Positions 1-7,557 of a stretch of 64,000 nt of DNA are shown in pieces. The notes beneath the pieces are model-generated. The model saw only the letters and a list, made by a program, of their open reading frames with translations. It made no database searches and was not told where the DNA came from. A program made the position numbers and the translations under genes. The stretch is from the NCBI GenBank assembly GCA_020026335.1, contig JAHHQO010000005.1:68271-132270 (forward strand), written 5' to 3'. The first letter of the stretch is position 1, and the number at the start of each line of letters is the position of its first letter. Source of the stretch: Alistipes sp. Lineage in GTDB: Bacteria > Bacteroidota > Bacteroidia > Bacteroidales > Rikenellaceae.

Positions 1-1
1 C

Positions 2-1669
2 GGCATGGGCGACATGCTGGTATGGGCATCGAAGGAGGGACGCTTCGGATTCAGCAAGCTCTCCTTCGGCAAGGACAAGGCCATAGAAATCGTGCTGGAC
101 AAGACCCCCGGCGATGATTTCGCACAGACACTCGACATCATACCTCCCGTGGAGCGTCAGAATGCCCCCGAGGTGACTCCCGAACAGCGCGCCGAAAACG
201 ATGCACGCTTTGCCGAGGAAGATTCCATTCGTAACAGCTACGTAACTTCGTTCCCCACCGAGGAGGCTGCCCGACAGTTTGCACGCGAGAACGGCATCAA
301 CGAGGAGGAAGCCGTGAAATACATCACCGCATCACGCGGTAACTACGCCGAGATTATGGAGTTCATGAAGGGTCTCGACACCCCCGAGAAGCAGGCGGCA
401 GGTCTCGACCTGCTGGGTCGCATCGCACAGAAGGATTTGCGCGACACCCCTGCCGAGGTACTCAACGACCATCTCGCCGTGGGTGGCAACTCGCTGGAGA
501 AAGAGTATGTCATCAATCCCCGCATCCGCACCGAACTGCTCACCGCCTACAAGTCGTTCCTCTGCAAGGCCATGGCCGAGGATAAGGATTTCGCCACCGA
601 AGAACAGCGCGAGGCCTTCCGTCAGTCACCCGTGAAGCTCGCCAACTGGGTGAAGGAGAACATCACCCTCGACCCCTACTGCAACATCGGCGGCTCGCCC
701 ATCACCCCCGAGGGTGTGTGGAACTGCCGCACGGCCGACATCTACAGCCGCAACATCTTCTTCGTGGCCATGGCTCGCAGTCTGGGCATTCCTTCGCGCA
801 TCGACGAAGTGACCGGCAAGATTCAGATTATGACCGACAAGGCACCCATCGACATCGACTTCGAGTCGTCGAAGGAGAGCATCGCCCCCACCGGCACACT
901 GCGTCTTACCTACACCCCCAACAAGATTATCGACGACCCCAAATACTACGCTCACTTCACCATTTCGAGAATCACTCCCAAGGGTCGCATCCAGCTGCTC
1001 AACTATGAGGAGGGCGAAGTAGACATGGGTGGCGGCACCACATGGAGCAAGGTCTTCAGAAAGGGCGCACGCATGGACGCAGGTAATTATATATTGGTTA
1101 CCGGTACTCGTCTGGCCAACGGCGGTGTGCTCTCTCACATCGAGTCGTTCACCATCGAGGAGGGCAAGACCACCACGAAGAACCTCAACGTGAGAATGTC
1201 GGAAGATGACATTCAGGTCATCGGTTCGTTCAACTCCGAGTCGAAGTTCACCAACGCCGAGACCGGCAAGGTGCAGTCGGTTTTGGAGGCCACAGGTCGC
1301 GGTTACTTCACCGTAGCCGTGCTGGGTATGGGTCAGGAGCCGACCAACCACGCTCTGCGCGACATCGCCGCACAGCGCGAGTCCTTCGAGAAGTGGGGTC
1401 GCAAGCTCGTGTTGCTCTTCCCCGACGAGAAGCTCTACCAGCGTTACGCCGATTCGGAGTTCCCCGACATGATGCCCTCGACAGTGGTTTGCGGTATCGA
1501 TGCCGACCACTCTATCCAAGAGCAGATTGCCAAGGAGATGAAGTTCAAGAACCGCACGGTACTGCCCATGACCATCATCGGCGACACCTTCAACCGCGTG
1601 GTCTTCTCGTCACAGGGTTACACCATCGGTCTGGGTGACCAGATTATCGGCGTGGCTCGCAAGCTCTAA
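2..1669 (+). CDS. Transglutaminase-like domain protein, 5' end cut by window
   Basis: The reading frame is open from the first bases of the window, so the true start lies upstream and only the C-terminal ~555 residues are seen. The middle holds a transglutaminase/protease-like core: a Trp-Asn-Cys-Arg-Thr-Ala run near 715-740 bp followed by an Arg-Asn-Ile-Phe-Phe-Val-Ala-Met-Ala-Arg-Ser-Leu-Gly-Ile-Pro stretch, typical of the segment around the catalytic Cys in Transglut_core proteins. Beta-rich sequence follows, then a C-terminal ~130-residue segment that reads like a thioredoxin fold but has no CxxC, so redox activity is unlikely. The substrate is unknown. Family members in Bacteroidales are usually exported, but the signal peptide would be outside the window. 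The gene ends at a strong hairpin shared with the convergent cutC. Confidence 0.75.
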   Translation, partial: GMGDMLVWASKEGRFGFSKLSFGKDKAIEIVLDKTPGDDFAQTLDIIPPVERQNAPEVTPEQRAENDARFAEEDSIRNSYVTSFPTEEAARQFARENGINEEEAVKYITASRGNYAEIMEFMKGLDTPEKQAAGLDLLGRIAQKDLRDTPAEVLNDHLAVGGNSLEKEYVINPRIRTELLTAYKSFLCKAMAEDKDFATEEQREAFRQSPVKLANWVKENITLDPYCNIGGSPITPEGVWNCRTADIYSRNIFFVAMARSLGIPSRIDEVTGKIQIMTDKAPIDIDFESSKESIAPTGTLRLTYTPNKIIDDPKYYAHFTISRITPKGRIQLLNYEEGEVDMGGGTTWSKVFRKGARMDAGNYILVTGTRLANGGVLSHIESFTIEEGKTTTKNLNVRMSEDDIQVIGSFNSESKFTNAETGKVQSVLEATGRGYFTVAVLGMGQEPTNHALRDIAAQRESFEKWGRKLVLLFPDEKLYQRYADSEFPDMMPSTVVCGIDADHSIQEQIAKEMKFKNRTVLPMTIIGDTFNRVVFSSQGYTIGLGDQIIGVARKL

Positions 1670-1690
1670 ACCGAGCGTCAGTCGAAGACA

Positions 1691-1727
1691 AAAAAATCCG
1701 TGTTGCGCAGTGCAACACGGATTTTTT
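1691..1727. terminator. Bidirectional terminator
   Basis: A perfect 16-bp stem with a 5-nt loop starts with a run of A and ends with a run of T, so it can stop transcription from both sides. It separates the transglutaminase-like gene from the convergent cutC. Confidence 0.9.
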
Positions 1728-1744
1728 ATTGGGTTTTGTTATTT

Positions 1745-2491
1745 CTAATGCAGACGGGCAATCATGGCAGCCACCTTTTCGGAGTCGGTGACATCACGGC
1801 TGTACTCCTCGATTTTCACCGTGCCGCCCATCGACACCTTCGGGTTGCGGTACTCCATACCGCTCTCCACGGCCGAGCGTCCCGAGAAATGGAACTCGCA
1901 AGCCCCCGTCTCATCGGCAATCAGTCGGATATTGTGCTCGCGCACACCACATCCGGGCATGATGATGATGCGTCCGTCAGCTCGCTGCACCAGCTCGCGC
2001 AGGAGAGGGATACCCTTCTCTGCCGATGCCTCCTGCCCCGAGGTGAGGATACGCTCACAGCCCAATGCGATGATTTGCTCCAGCGCACGGTACGGCTCAC
2101 GGCACATATCGAAAGCGCGGTGGAAGGTAACGCTCATACCCTGCGCCGCCTCCATCAGCACCCTCATACGCTCCATATCCACCTCACCCTCGGCGGTCAG
2201 ACAGCCGAACACCACACCATCGGCACCTGCCTGCCTGGCGGCACGGATGTCATCGACCATGATTTGGGTTTCGAGGTCGGAGTAGAGGAAGTCACCGCCA
2301 CGCGGACGGATGATGACATGCAAACGTGTTTTGGTGAGCAGGCGGCGTGCCGCACACATCTCACCCCACGAGGGGGTCGTACCGCCCTCGGGTATTCCGG
2401 CGCACAACTCCACACGATAAGCTCCTCCCTGCTGTGCACGGAAGGCACTCTCTGCCGAATTGGCACATATTTCTACTTTAGGTTCGTTCAT
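1745..2491 (-). CDS. cutC: CutC family protein
   Basis: A 248-residue protein with the CutC TIM-barrel pattern: N-terminal VEICANSAESAFRAQQGGAY, then ELCAGIPEGGTTPS, IRPRGGDFLYSD, TFHRAFDM and MPGCGVRE. The length is normal for the family. CutC was named for copper homeostasis in E. coli, but the molecular function is still not firmly established, so the copper role should be read as a family label. No signal peptide is visible, which predicts a cytosolic protein. It starts 1 bp after the stop of the upstream fucosidase gene on the same strand and is probably cotranscribed with it, ending at the bidirectional terminator at 1691-1727. There is no obvious functional link with the fucosidase. 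Confidence 0.93.
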   Translation of the reverse strand: MNEPKVEICANSAESAFRAQQGGAYRVELCAGIPEGGTTPSWGEMCAARRLLTKTRLHVIIRPRGGDFLYSDLETQIMVDDIRAARQAGADGVVFGCLTAEGEVDMERMRVLMEAAQGMSVTFHRAFDMCREPYRALEQIIALGCERILTSGQEASAEKGIPLLRELVQRADGRIIIMPGCGVREHNIRLIADETGACEFHFSGRSAVESGMEYRNPKVSMGGTVKIEEYSRDVTDSEKVAAMIARLH

Positions 2492-2492
2492 A

Positions 2493-3815
2493 CTACTTCT
2501 TCAAAGTCAGTTCCACGATATAATCCACTCCCGAAGGCACTTCGCCCAGCTGCAAGAGTGCGCCGTCGCCATTCTGCGAAAACTTCACCGACTGACGGCC
2601 GTCGAACTTCACCGCCGACTTCACCTTCGAGTGCAGGGGCAGGAAGAGGGAGTTGTCCTGCAAGTCGAGGATATGCACATAGAGCTTGTCCTCCTTCTGT
2701 GTGGTCACACCCCACGCATGAGGTGCCACCTCGCCCTCGCGTGTACCGTAGATGGTCTCTCCGTATTTACCCATCCACTCGCCGACCTCCTTCAGACGCT
2801 CGACACCCATGGCAGGCAGTTCACCGTTGGGCTGGGGGCCCATGTTGAGCAAAAGGTTGGCATTGCGACCTGCCGCCTTGACGATGTAGCGAATGATGGT
2901 CTCGGTGGATTTGTAATTCTGGTCCTCAATCTTGTAGCCCCACATACCGTTCATCGTCTCGCAGGTCTCCAAAGGCAGTGCGCTGATGTCCTGACCCGAC
3001 AATCCGGCACTGTTCTGACCCGGAAGGTCGCGCTCGAACATCTGGAAATCCTCACCCTCGAAAGGTGTCATGTGGTGGTTGTTGCCAATCATACAGCCGG
3101 GCTGCAATTTGTGAATCAGCGCGTACTGCTCGGGCAGCTGCCAATCGAAATCGGGCTCCTGATCCTTGTCCCACAGACCATCGAACCAGATACCACGCAC
3201 GGGACCGTAGTTGGTCAGCAGCTCGGTGAGCTGGTTGTTCATGAACTGATAGTAGGACGGCCAATCCGCTTTCGAAGCGTCACGACCCGTGCCGTGACCC
3301 GTGCGACCCTGGGGGTAATCCTCTCTGCGCCAATCGATATGCGAATAGTAGATATGGAGTTTGATGCCCTGCTTGTGGCACTCGTCGGCCAGCTCCTTGA
3401 GGATATCACGACCGAAAGGCGAGGCATCGACAATGTCAAAATCGGAATATTTGGTATCGAACATCGAAAAACCATCGTGGTGACGGCTGGTGATGCAGAT
3501 GTATTTTGCACCCGAAGCCTTGATGGCTGACACCCACTCCTTGGCATCGAAACGCGAGGGGTAGAATCCCGAAGCGAGTTTCTCGTACTCCTTCCAGTGG
3601 ATATTTCTCACGTTCATGTACCACTCGCCCTGCGCCGTCATGCTGTAAATTCCCCAATGGAGGAAGATACCAAACTTGTCGTTCTGGAACTCCTTGCGCG
3701 ATTCGATATTCTCGGGAGCAGGCGTATAGTGTTGCAGCTCATCGGCAAAGACTCCCGTTGCGCTCAACGCGGCAATGGCACAGAGTCCGGCCTTCTTGAA
3801 AAAACAGTTTTTCAT
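2493..3815 (-). CDS. Alpha-L-fucosidase, GH29, periplasmic
   Basis: A 440-residue glycoside hydrolase family 29 enzyme. An N-terminal signal peptide ends near Ala25 without a lipid cysteine, so it is probably periplasmic. The barrel shows FGIFLHWG (~48-55), the ITSRHHDGFSMFD motif (~108-120) and GIWFDGLW (~208-215), in which Asp212 is the expected catalytic nucleophile. GH29 enzymes remove alpha-linked L-fucose with retention of configuration; the linkage preference cannot be read from the sequence. Core or antenna fucose on N-glycans is a plausible substrate because mannosidase, hexosaminidase and endoglycosidase genes lie further along the window, but this gene sits apart from those operons. 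It leads a two-gene unit with cutC and has its own promoter-like TATCTTTG upstream. Confidence 0.93.
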   Translation of the reverse strand: MKNCFFKKAGLCAIAALSATGVFADELQHYTPAPENIESRKEFQNDKFGIFLHWGIYSMTAQGEWYMNVRNIHWKEYEKLASGFYPSRFDAKEWVSAIKASGAKYICITSRHHDGFSMFDTKYSDFDIVDASPFGRDILKELADECHKQGIKLHIYYSHIDWRREDYPQGRTGHGTGRDASKADWPSYYQFMNNQLTELLTNYGPVRGIWFDGLWDKDQEPDFDWQLPEQYALIHKLQPGCMIGNNHHMTPFEGEDFQMFERDLPGQNSAGLSGQDISALPLETCETMNGMWGYKIEDQNYKSTETIIRYIVKAAGRNANLLLNMGPQPNGELPAMGVERLKEVGEWMGKYGETIYGTREGEVAPHAWGVTTQKEDKLYVHILDLQDNSLFLPLHSKVKSAVKFDGRQSVKFSQNGDGALLQLGEVPSGVDYIVELTLKK

Positions 3816-3843
3816 AATTTAGAATTAATAGGTTTAGATAAAA

Positions 3844-3851
3844 CAAAGATA
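3844..3851 (-). promoter_or_regulatory. Candidate -7 element for the GH29-cutC unit
   Basis: The minus strand reads TATCTTTG, matching the Bacteroidota primary-sigma -7 consensus TAnnTTTG, about 30 bp upstream of the fucosidase ATG. A clear -33 TTTG was not identified. Confidence 0.5.
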
Positions 3852-3893
3852 GCAATTTATCCACGACTAAGTTAGATATTTTACTATAATTAC

Positions 3894-3901
3894 TATCTTT
3901 G
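3894..3901 (+). promoter_or_regulatory. Candidate -7 element for the metal ABC genes
   Basis: TATCTTTG matches TAnnTTTG and lies about 100 bp before the binding-protein ATG. Together with the oppositely oriented element at 3844-3851 it makes this a divergent promoter region. No zinc-box-like palindrome was recognised here. Confidence 0.5.
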
Positions 3902-3998
3902 CAATCCCTAAACCGTTAAAGCAGAGCTTCGGCCGACCCTCGGCAAGGGACTTTCTCTCAAGTCCTTTTGCCCACGAAAGGCAGAAGCGAGACCCGAT

Positions 3999-4862
3999 AT
4001 GAAAAAACTTGTATTCTACCTGCTCGTCGCCGCGACACTCGTATCGTGTGCGACAAGACCTGCCTCCGACAAGGAGCGGATGAGTGTGTCGATTCTTCCG
4101 CTCAAGAACATTGTGGAGGAGATTACCGCCGGAGATTTCGACATCACGGTGCTGGTACCCTCGGGTGCAGGCCCCGAGACTTTCGAGCCGACCATCCGTC
4201 AGTACTCCTTCATGGAGGACTCGCGTCTGATATTCTCCACCGGTCTGATTGCCTTTGAGCAACGCCTGCTCTCGAAGTTCGACGACCACGAATCCGCAAC
4301 GGGCAAAGTCGTCAATCTGAGTTGCGGCATCGACCTCATGGAAGGCAGCTGTTCCCACCACGGGGAACAGACCCATGCCGCCCACGGCATCGACCCCCAC
4401 ATCTGGACCTCGCCACGTGCCCTCAAAATCATGGCACACAACGCCTACGAGGCCATTCACCGCCAATATCCCGACTCGACGAAATACACCGCCAACCATC
4501 AGTCTCTGCAACAGCGACTCTCGGAGTTGGACTCGCTCGTGGGAGCGAAAATCGCAGCGAGCGATGTGCGCCACTTTGTCATCTACCACCCGGCGATGAC
4601 CTACTACGCACGCGACTACCACATCGAGCAGGTGGCCATCGAGCACGAGGGTAAAGAACTCTCCGCCAAGCGTATGGCTACGCTCATCGACTGGGCACGC
4701 CGGAACGATGTCCGTTGTGTGATGTATCAGATTCAGTACCCCCGTTCGGCCGTGGAGACCATCACGCGCGACATCGAAGCGCAAGCCGTCGAGATAGACC
4801 CGTTGAAAGAGCAGGTCATCGAAAATATCCTGCACATCACCCACATCATCACCGGATTATGA
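3999..4862 (+). CDS. Metal ABC transporter substrate-binding lipoprotein, ZnuA/TroA-like
   Basis: A 287-residue cluster A-I metal-binding protein. The signal peptide ends in a lipobox with Cys17 (LVSC), so it is anchored in a membrane facing the periplasm. Family marks are the N-terminal PLKNIVEEITAGDFDITVLVP stretch, the GPETFEP segment (the usual first metal-binding His of the PHxYEP motif is replaced by Glu), a short His-rich loop around residues 113-125, DPHIWTSP and YHPAMTYY. ZnuA/TroA proteins deliver Zn2+ or Mn2+ to an inner-membrane permease; the residues here do not settle which metal. The stop overlaps the start of the next gene by 4 bp (ATGA), showing translational coupling with the ATPase. 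No permease gene follows, which is unusual. Confidence 0.88.
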   Translation: MKKLVFYLLVAATLVSCATRPASDKERMSVSILPLKNIVEEITAGDFDITVLVPSGAGPETFEPTIRQYSFMEDSRLIFSTGLIAFEQRLLSKFDDHESATGKVVNLSCGIDLMEGSCSHHGEQTHAAHGIDPHIWTSPRALKIMAHNAYEAIHRQYPDSTKYTANHQSLQQRLSELDSLVGAKIAASDVRHFVIYHPAMTYYARDYHIEQVAIEHEGKELSAKRMATLIDWARRNDVRCVMYQIQYPRSAVETITRDIEAQAVEIDPLKEQVIENILHITHIITGL

Positions 4863-5512
4863 CACTCATCAATCTCGAAAACGTAGGTGTCGCCTATGAC
4901 GGTCATCAGGTGTTGAGCGATGTGAACCTCACCATCGGCGACCGCGACTTCATCGGCATCATCGGCCCCAACGGAGGTGGCAAAACCACATTGGTCAAGG
5001 CCATACTCGGCACGGTGCACTACACCGGCCGCATCACCCTCTCGCCCACCCTCTTCCGCGGACGCGAACAGCTCATCGGCTACATGCCCCAGCAGTCGAA
5101 TTTCGACCGTGCCTTCCCCATTTCGGTACTCGAAGTGGTGTTGTCTGGCTTACAGGGCAGAAAGGGTTTCCGCACCCGTTTCTCGTCGGAGGACAGGGCT
5201 TTGGCATTCCGTATGCTCCAGCGAGCCGGCATCGCACAGGTGGCGGACAGCCCCATCGGTGAGATTTCGGGCGGACAGATGCAACGTGCCCTGCTGTGTC
5301 GCGCCATCATCTCCGCACCCCGACTGCTCATTCTCGACGAGCCGTCGAACTTCGTGGACAACAAGTTCGAAAACGAGCTGTACTCCACCCTGCAACTGCT
5401 CAACCGCCGCATGGCCATCATCATGGTGTCGCACGATGTGGAGACCATTCGTCACATCGTCAAGGACATTGTGAAGGTCAACGGAGAGGTGCATCGCAGC
5501 CCTGCAAGATAA
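4859..5512 (+). CDS. Metal ABC transporter ATP-binding protein, ZnuC-like
   Basis: A 217-residue ABC ATPase. It has Walker A GPNGGGKTT (residues 36-44), a Q-loop in YMPQQSNFD, signature ISGGQMQRALL, Walker B LLILDEPSNFVD and the H-loop SHDV. The ATG overlaps the stop of the binding-protein gene, and that start gives an N-terminus beginning directly with the expected beta strand; longer frames upstream are only overlap with the previous gene. It would power metal import together with the binding lipoprotein. The expected membrane subunit (ZnuB-like, several hydrophobic helices) is neither downstream nor elsewhere in the window, since the next gene is the unrelated serine palmitoyltransferase. 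Either the permease is encoded elsewhere or this unit is incomplete. Confidence 0.9.
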   Translation: MTLINLENVGVAYDGHQVLSDVNLTIGDRDFIGIIGPNGGGKTTLVKAILGTVHYTGRITLSPTLFRGREQLIGYMPQQSNFDRAFPISVLEVVLSGLQGRKGFRTRFSSEDRALAFRMLQRAGIAQVADSPIGEISGGQMQRALLCRAIISAPRLLILDEPSNFVDNKFENELYSTLQLLNRRMAIIMVSHDVETIRHIVKDIVKVNGEVHRSPAR

Positions 5513-5611
5513 GGTCGTGAGCGAGTAAATTCTCCTTCGGGGAGATCTTCGCTGTCGGAAAAAACGGGCGCACGACCCTCATTCGGAGAGCGATTCCCTA
5601 TAATAAATATA
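5513..5611 (+). other. Structured intergenic segment upstream of the serine palmitoyltransferase promoter
   Basis: Nested inverted repeats can be drawn. An outer GGTCGTG (5513-5519) pairs with CACGACC (5571-5577). Inside, AGCGA pairs with TCGCT and TCTCC pairs with GGAGA around a TTCG-containing loop. A separate CCTATA/TATAGG hairpin lies near 5594-5610. There is no T tract, so it is not a simple terminator. It could be a 3' end structure of the ABC transcript or a small structured RNA; I do not recognise a known class. Confidence 0.4.
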
Positions 5612-5665
5612 GGAACGGAGGAACAAATACGTATAAATACGTATTAGAAAGGAGCAAAAAACGGC

Positions 5666-5673
5666 TACCTTTG
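5666..5673 (+). promoter_or_regulatory. Candidate -7 element for serine palmitoyltransferase
   Basis: TACCTTTG fits TAnnTTTG and lies about 115 bp upstream of the ATG, implying a long 5' leader. No good -33 element was seen at the usual distance. Confidence 0.45.
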
Positions 5674-5789
5674 AACGATTGAAATTAACGATTTTCCGCC
5701 ACCCCCTCGCGGTGGTTTTCGGGACACCCTCCGATAAGCGGAAAACCCGATAAGAACAAGAAACTTAAATTCAAAATTAAAGATAAGAA

Positions 5790-7061
5790 ATGGTTGATAT
5801 TTTTGAACGCCTTGAGAAAAATGCAGGCGGCCCTATCGGTCAGTACATGTCGTACGCACACGGTTATTATGCATTCCCCAAATTGGAGGGTGAAATCGGT
5901 CCTCACATGCGCTTCCGCGGCAAGGAGATGCTTAACTGGAGTTTGAACAACTACCTGGGTCTGGCTAACCACCCCGAAGTACGTAAGGCTGATGCCGAAG
6001 GTGCAGCAGAGTTCGGTATGGCAGCGCCCATGGGTGCTCGTATGATGAGCGGTCAGACCGTTTACCACGAGCGTCTGGAGCGCGAATTGGCTGCTTTCGT
6101 AGGCAAGGAGGACGCTTTCCTCTTGAACTACGGTTATCAGGGTATGATTTCTATCATCGACTGCCTGCTCACTCCTCGTGACGTAGTCGTTTATGATGCC
6201 GAGGCTCACGCCTGCATCATCGACGGTCTGAGAATGCACAAGGGCAAGCGTTTTGTCTATGGTCACAACGACATGGAGTCGTTGCGCCTGCAGTTGCAGC
6301 ACGCTACCGACCTGGCTGAGGAGCAGAAGGGCGGTATTCTGGTCATCACCGAGGGTGTATTCGGTATGAAGGGTGACCTGGGTAAGCTCGACGAAATCGT
6401 AGCTTTGAAGAAGGACTTCAAGTTCCGTTTGTTGGTAGACGATGCTCACGGCTTCGGTACCATGGGTGAGGGCGGTAGAGGTACTGCTTCGCACTTCGGT
6501 GTCGTAGACGGTGTCGATGTACTGTTCAATACCTTCGCAAAGTCGATGGCCGGTATCGGTGCATTCGTCAGCGGTCACAGATGGCTCATCAACCTTTTCC
6601 GTTACAATATGCGTTCACAGCTCTACGCCAAGTCGCTGCCCATGCCTATGGTTATCGGCGCACTGAAGCGTCTGGAGCTTATCCGCGAGCACCCCGAGTT
6701 CCAGCAGAACTTGTGGAAGATTGTTCGTTCGCTGCAGGGCAAGCTCGTTGCCAACGGCTTCAACATCGGTGTTACCAACTCGCCCGTTACCCCCGTATTC
6801 CTGAAGGGTGGTATTCCCGAGGCTACCAACCTGGTTGTTGACCTGCGCGAGAACCACGGTATCTTCTGCTCGATGGTTATCTACCCCGTTATCCCGAAGG
6901 GCGAAATCATCTTGCGTGTCATTCCTACCGCTGCTCACACAGAGGAGGATGTCGACAAGACTATCGAGGCTTTCAAGGCTGTTCGCCAGAAGTTGGAGGA
7001 CGGTACCTACGCCAAGATGCCTATTCCCGTTCGTGCTGACGAGGATTTCAAAGTTCGCTAA
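5790..7061 (+). CDS. spt: Serine palmitoyltransferase-type alpha-oxoamine synthase
   Basis: A 423-residue PLP-dependent enzyme of the alpha-oxoamine synthase family. The Schiff-base lysine is Lys251 in NTFAKSMAGIGAF, the cofactor-binding acidic residues are in LLVDDAHGFG (~214-223), and His140 in YDAEAHA is the expected ring-stacking residue. The N-terminal sequence through NWSLNNYLGLANHPEV and the overall length match the Bacteroidales enzyme that condenses serine with a fatty acyl-CoA to 3-ketosphinganine, the first step of sphingolipid synthesis. Close relatives (glycine C-acetyltransferase, AONS) share the fold, so a different acyl or amino substrate is possible. The enzyme is cytosolic, with no signal peptide. 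It stands alone between a leader of ~115 nt and a strong terminator. Confidence 0.88.
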   Translation: MVDIFERLEKNAGGPIGQYMSYAHGYYAFPKLEGEIGPHMRFRGKEMLNWSLNNYLGLANHPEVRKADAEGAAEFGMAAPMGARMMSGQTVYHERLERELAAFVGKEDAFLLNYGYQGMISIIDCLLTPRDVVVYDAEAHACIIDGLRMHKGKRFVYGHNDMESLRLQLQHATDLAEEQKGGILVITEGVFGMKGDLGKLDEIVALKKDFKFRLLVDDAHGFGTMGEGGRGTASHFGVVDGVDVLFNTFAKSMAGIGAFVSGHRWLINLFRYNMRSQLYAKSLPMPMVIGALKRLELIREHPEFQQNLWKIVRSLQGKLVANGFNIGVTNSPVTPVFLKGGIPEATNLVVDLRENHGIFCSMVIYPVIPKGEIILRVIPTAAHTEEDVDKTIEAFKAVRQKLEDGTYAKMPIPVRADEDFKVR

Positions 7062-7084
7062 TTCCGAATCGAGAATAATAAAAG

Positions 7085-7123
7085 AAAGAGATGACGCCCC
7101 ACAACGGGTCGTCATCTCTTTTT
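7085..7123 (+). terminator. Terminator after serine palmitoyltransferase
   Basis: AAAGAGATGACG pairs with CGTCATCTCTTT around a loop of ~12 nt, followed by a T run. It starts 24 bp after the stop codon. Confidence 0.88.
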
Positions 7124-7276
7124 TATTATATAAGTATGTGCGGCTTTTGTGGCGATTTTCCGAAGATAGGAGTTTTGCGGCCGAAAGGGCAAAAAATCAT
7201 CGCAAAAAAAAATCGGCTGACAATCAGGCATTTCTAAAAAACTTTACAAAATTATTCGATTTTTTTCTCTCAAAAA

Positions 7277-7307
7277 TTTGGAGACTAAAAAATTTGTACT
7301 ACCTTTG
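7277..7307 (+). promoter_or_regulatory. Consensus Bacteroidota promoter for tRNA-Gly
   Basis: TTTG at 7277-7280 and TACCTTTG at 7300-7307 are separated by 19 bp, an exact fit to the TTTG-N19-TAnnTTTG promoter of Bacteroidota primary sigma. It lies about 60 bp upstream of the tRNA. This is the best promoter match in the window. The rest of 7124-7276 shows no gene. Confidence 0.85.
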
Positions 7308-7367
7308 CAACGCAATCGGGAAATAAGTCCTACCAACAATGACTTCCGATTGATGAAAAGACCTTAT

Positions 7368-7440
7368 GCGGAAATAGCTCAGTTGGTAGAGCACAACCTT
7401 GCCAAGGTTGGGGTCGCGAGTTCGAGTCTCGTTTTCCGCT
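7368..7440 (+). tRNA. tRNA-Gly (anticodon GCC)
   Basis: A complete cloverleaf can be drawn. The acceptor GCGGAAA pairs with TTTCCGC, the D-arm reads GCTCAGTTGGTAGAGC, the anticodon stem CAACC/GGTTG carries the loop TTGCCAA with anticodon GCC, and the T-arm contains GTTCGAGTC. The discriminator base is T at 7440. The 3' CCA is not encoded, as is common in this phylum. A consensus promoter precedes it and a strong terminator follows within 5 bp, so it is a single-gene transcription unit. Confidence 0.96.
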
Positions 7441-7444
7441 CACG

Positions 7445-7475
7445 AAGAGAGTTCAAATTGAACTCTCTTTTTTTG
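7445..7475 (+). terminator. Terminator after tRNA-Gly
   Basis: AAGAGAGTTC pairs perfectly with GAACTCTCTT around a 5-nt loop, followed by a run of T. Confidence 0.9.
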
Positions 7476-7499
7476 TTCTATCACTACCCCATCACCAAC

Positions 7500-7536
7500 A
7501 AAAAAGGAGAACCTCGCGAAAGGCTCTCCTTTTTTC
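7500..7536. terminator. Terminator at the end of the mannosidase operon
   Basis: AAAAAGGAGA-CCT pairs with AGG-TCTCCTTTTT with one internal mismatch. On the minus strand it is followed by a T run, so it closes the long operon that ends at 7558; it can also act on plus-strand readthrough from the tRNA. Confidence 0.8.
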
Positions 7537-7557
7537 ATAGATATATTCGGTTCCGCG

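Noticed and set aside
1700..2848. A 382-codon plus-strand frame over cutC and the end of GH29
   Set aside because: It begins inside the terminator stem and runs antisense to cutC, which has clear family motifs.
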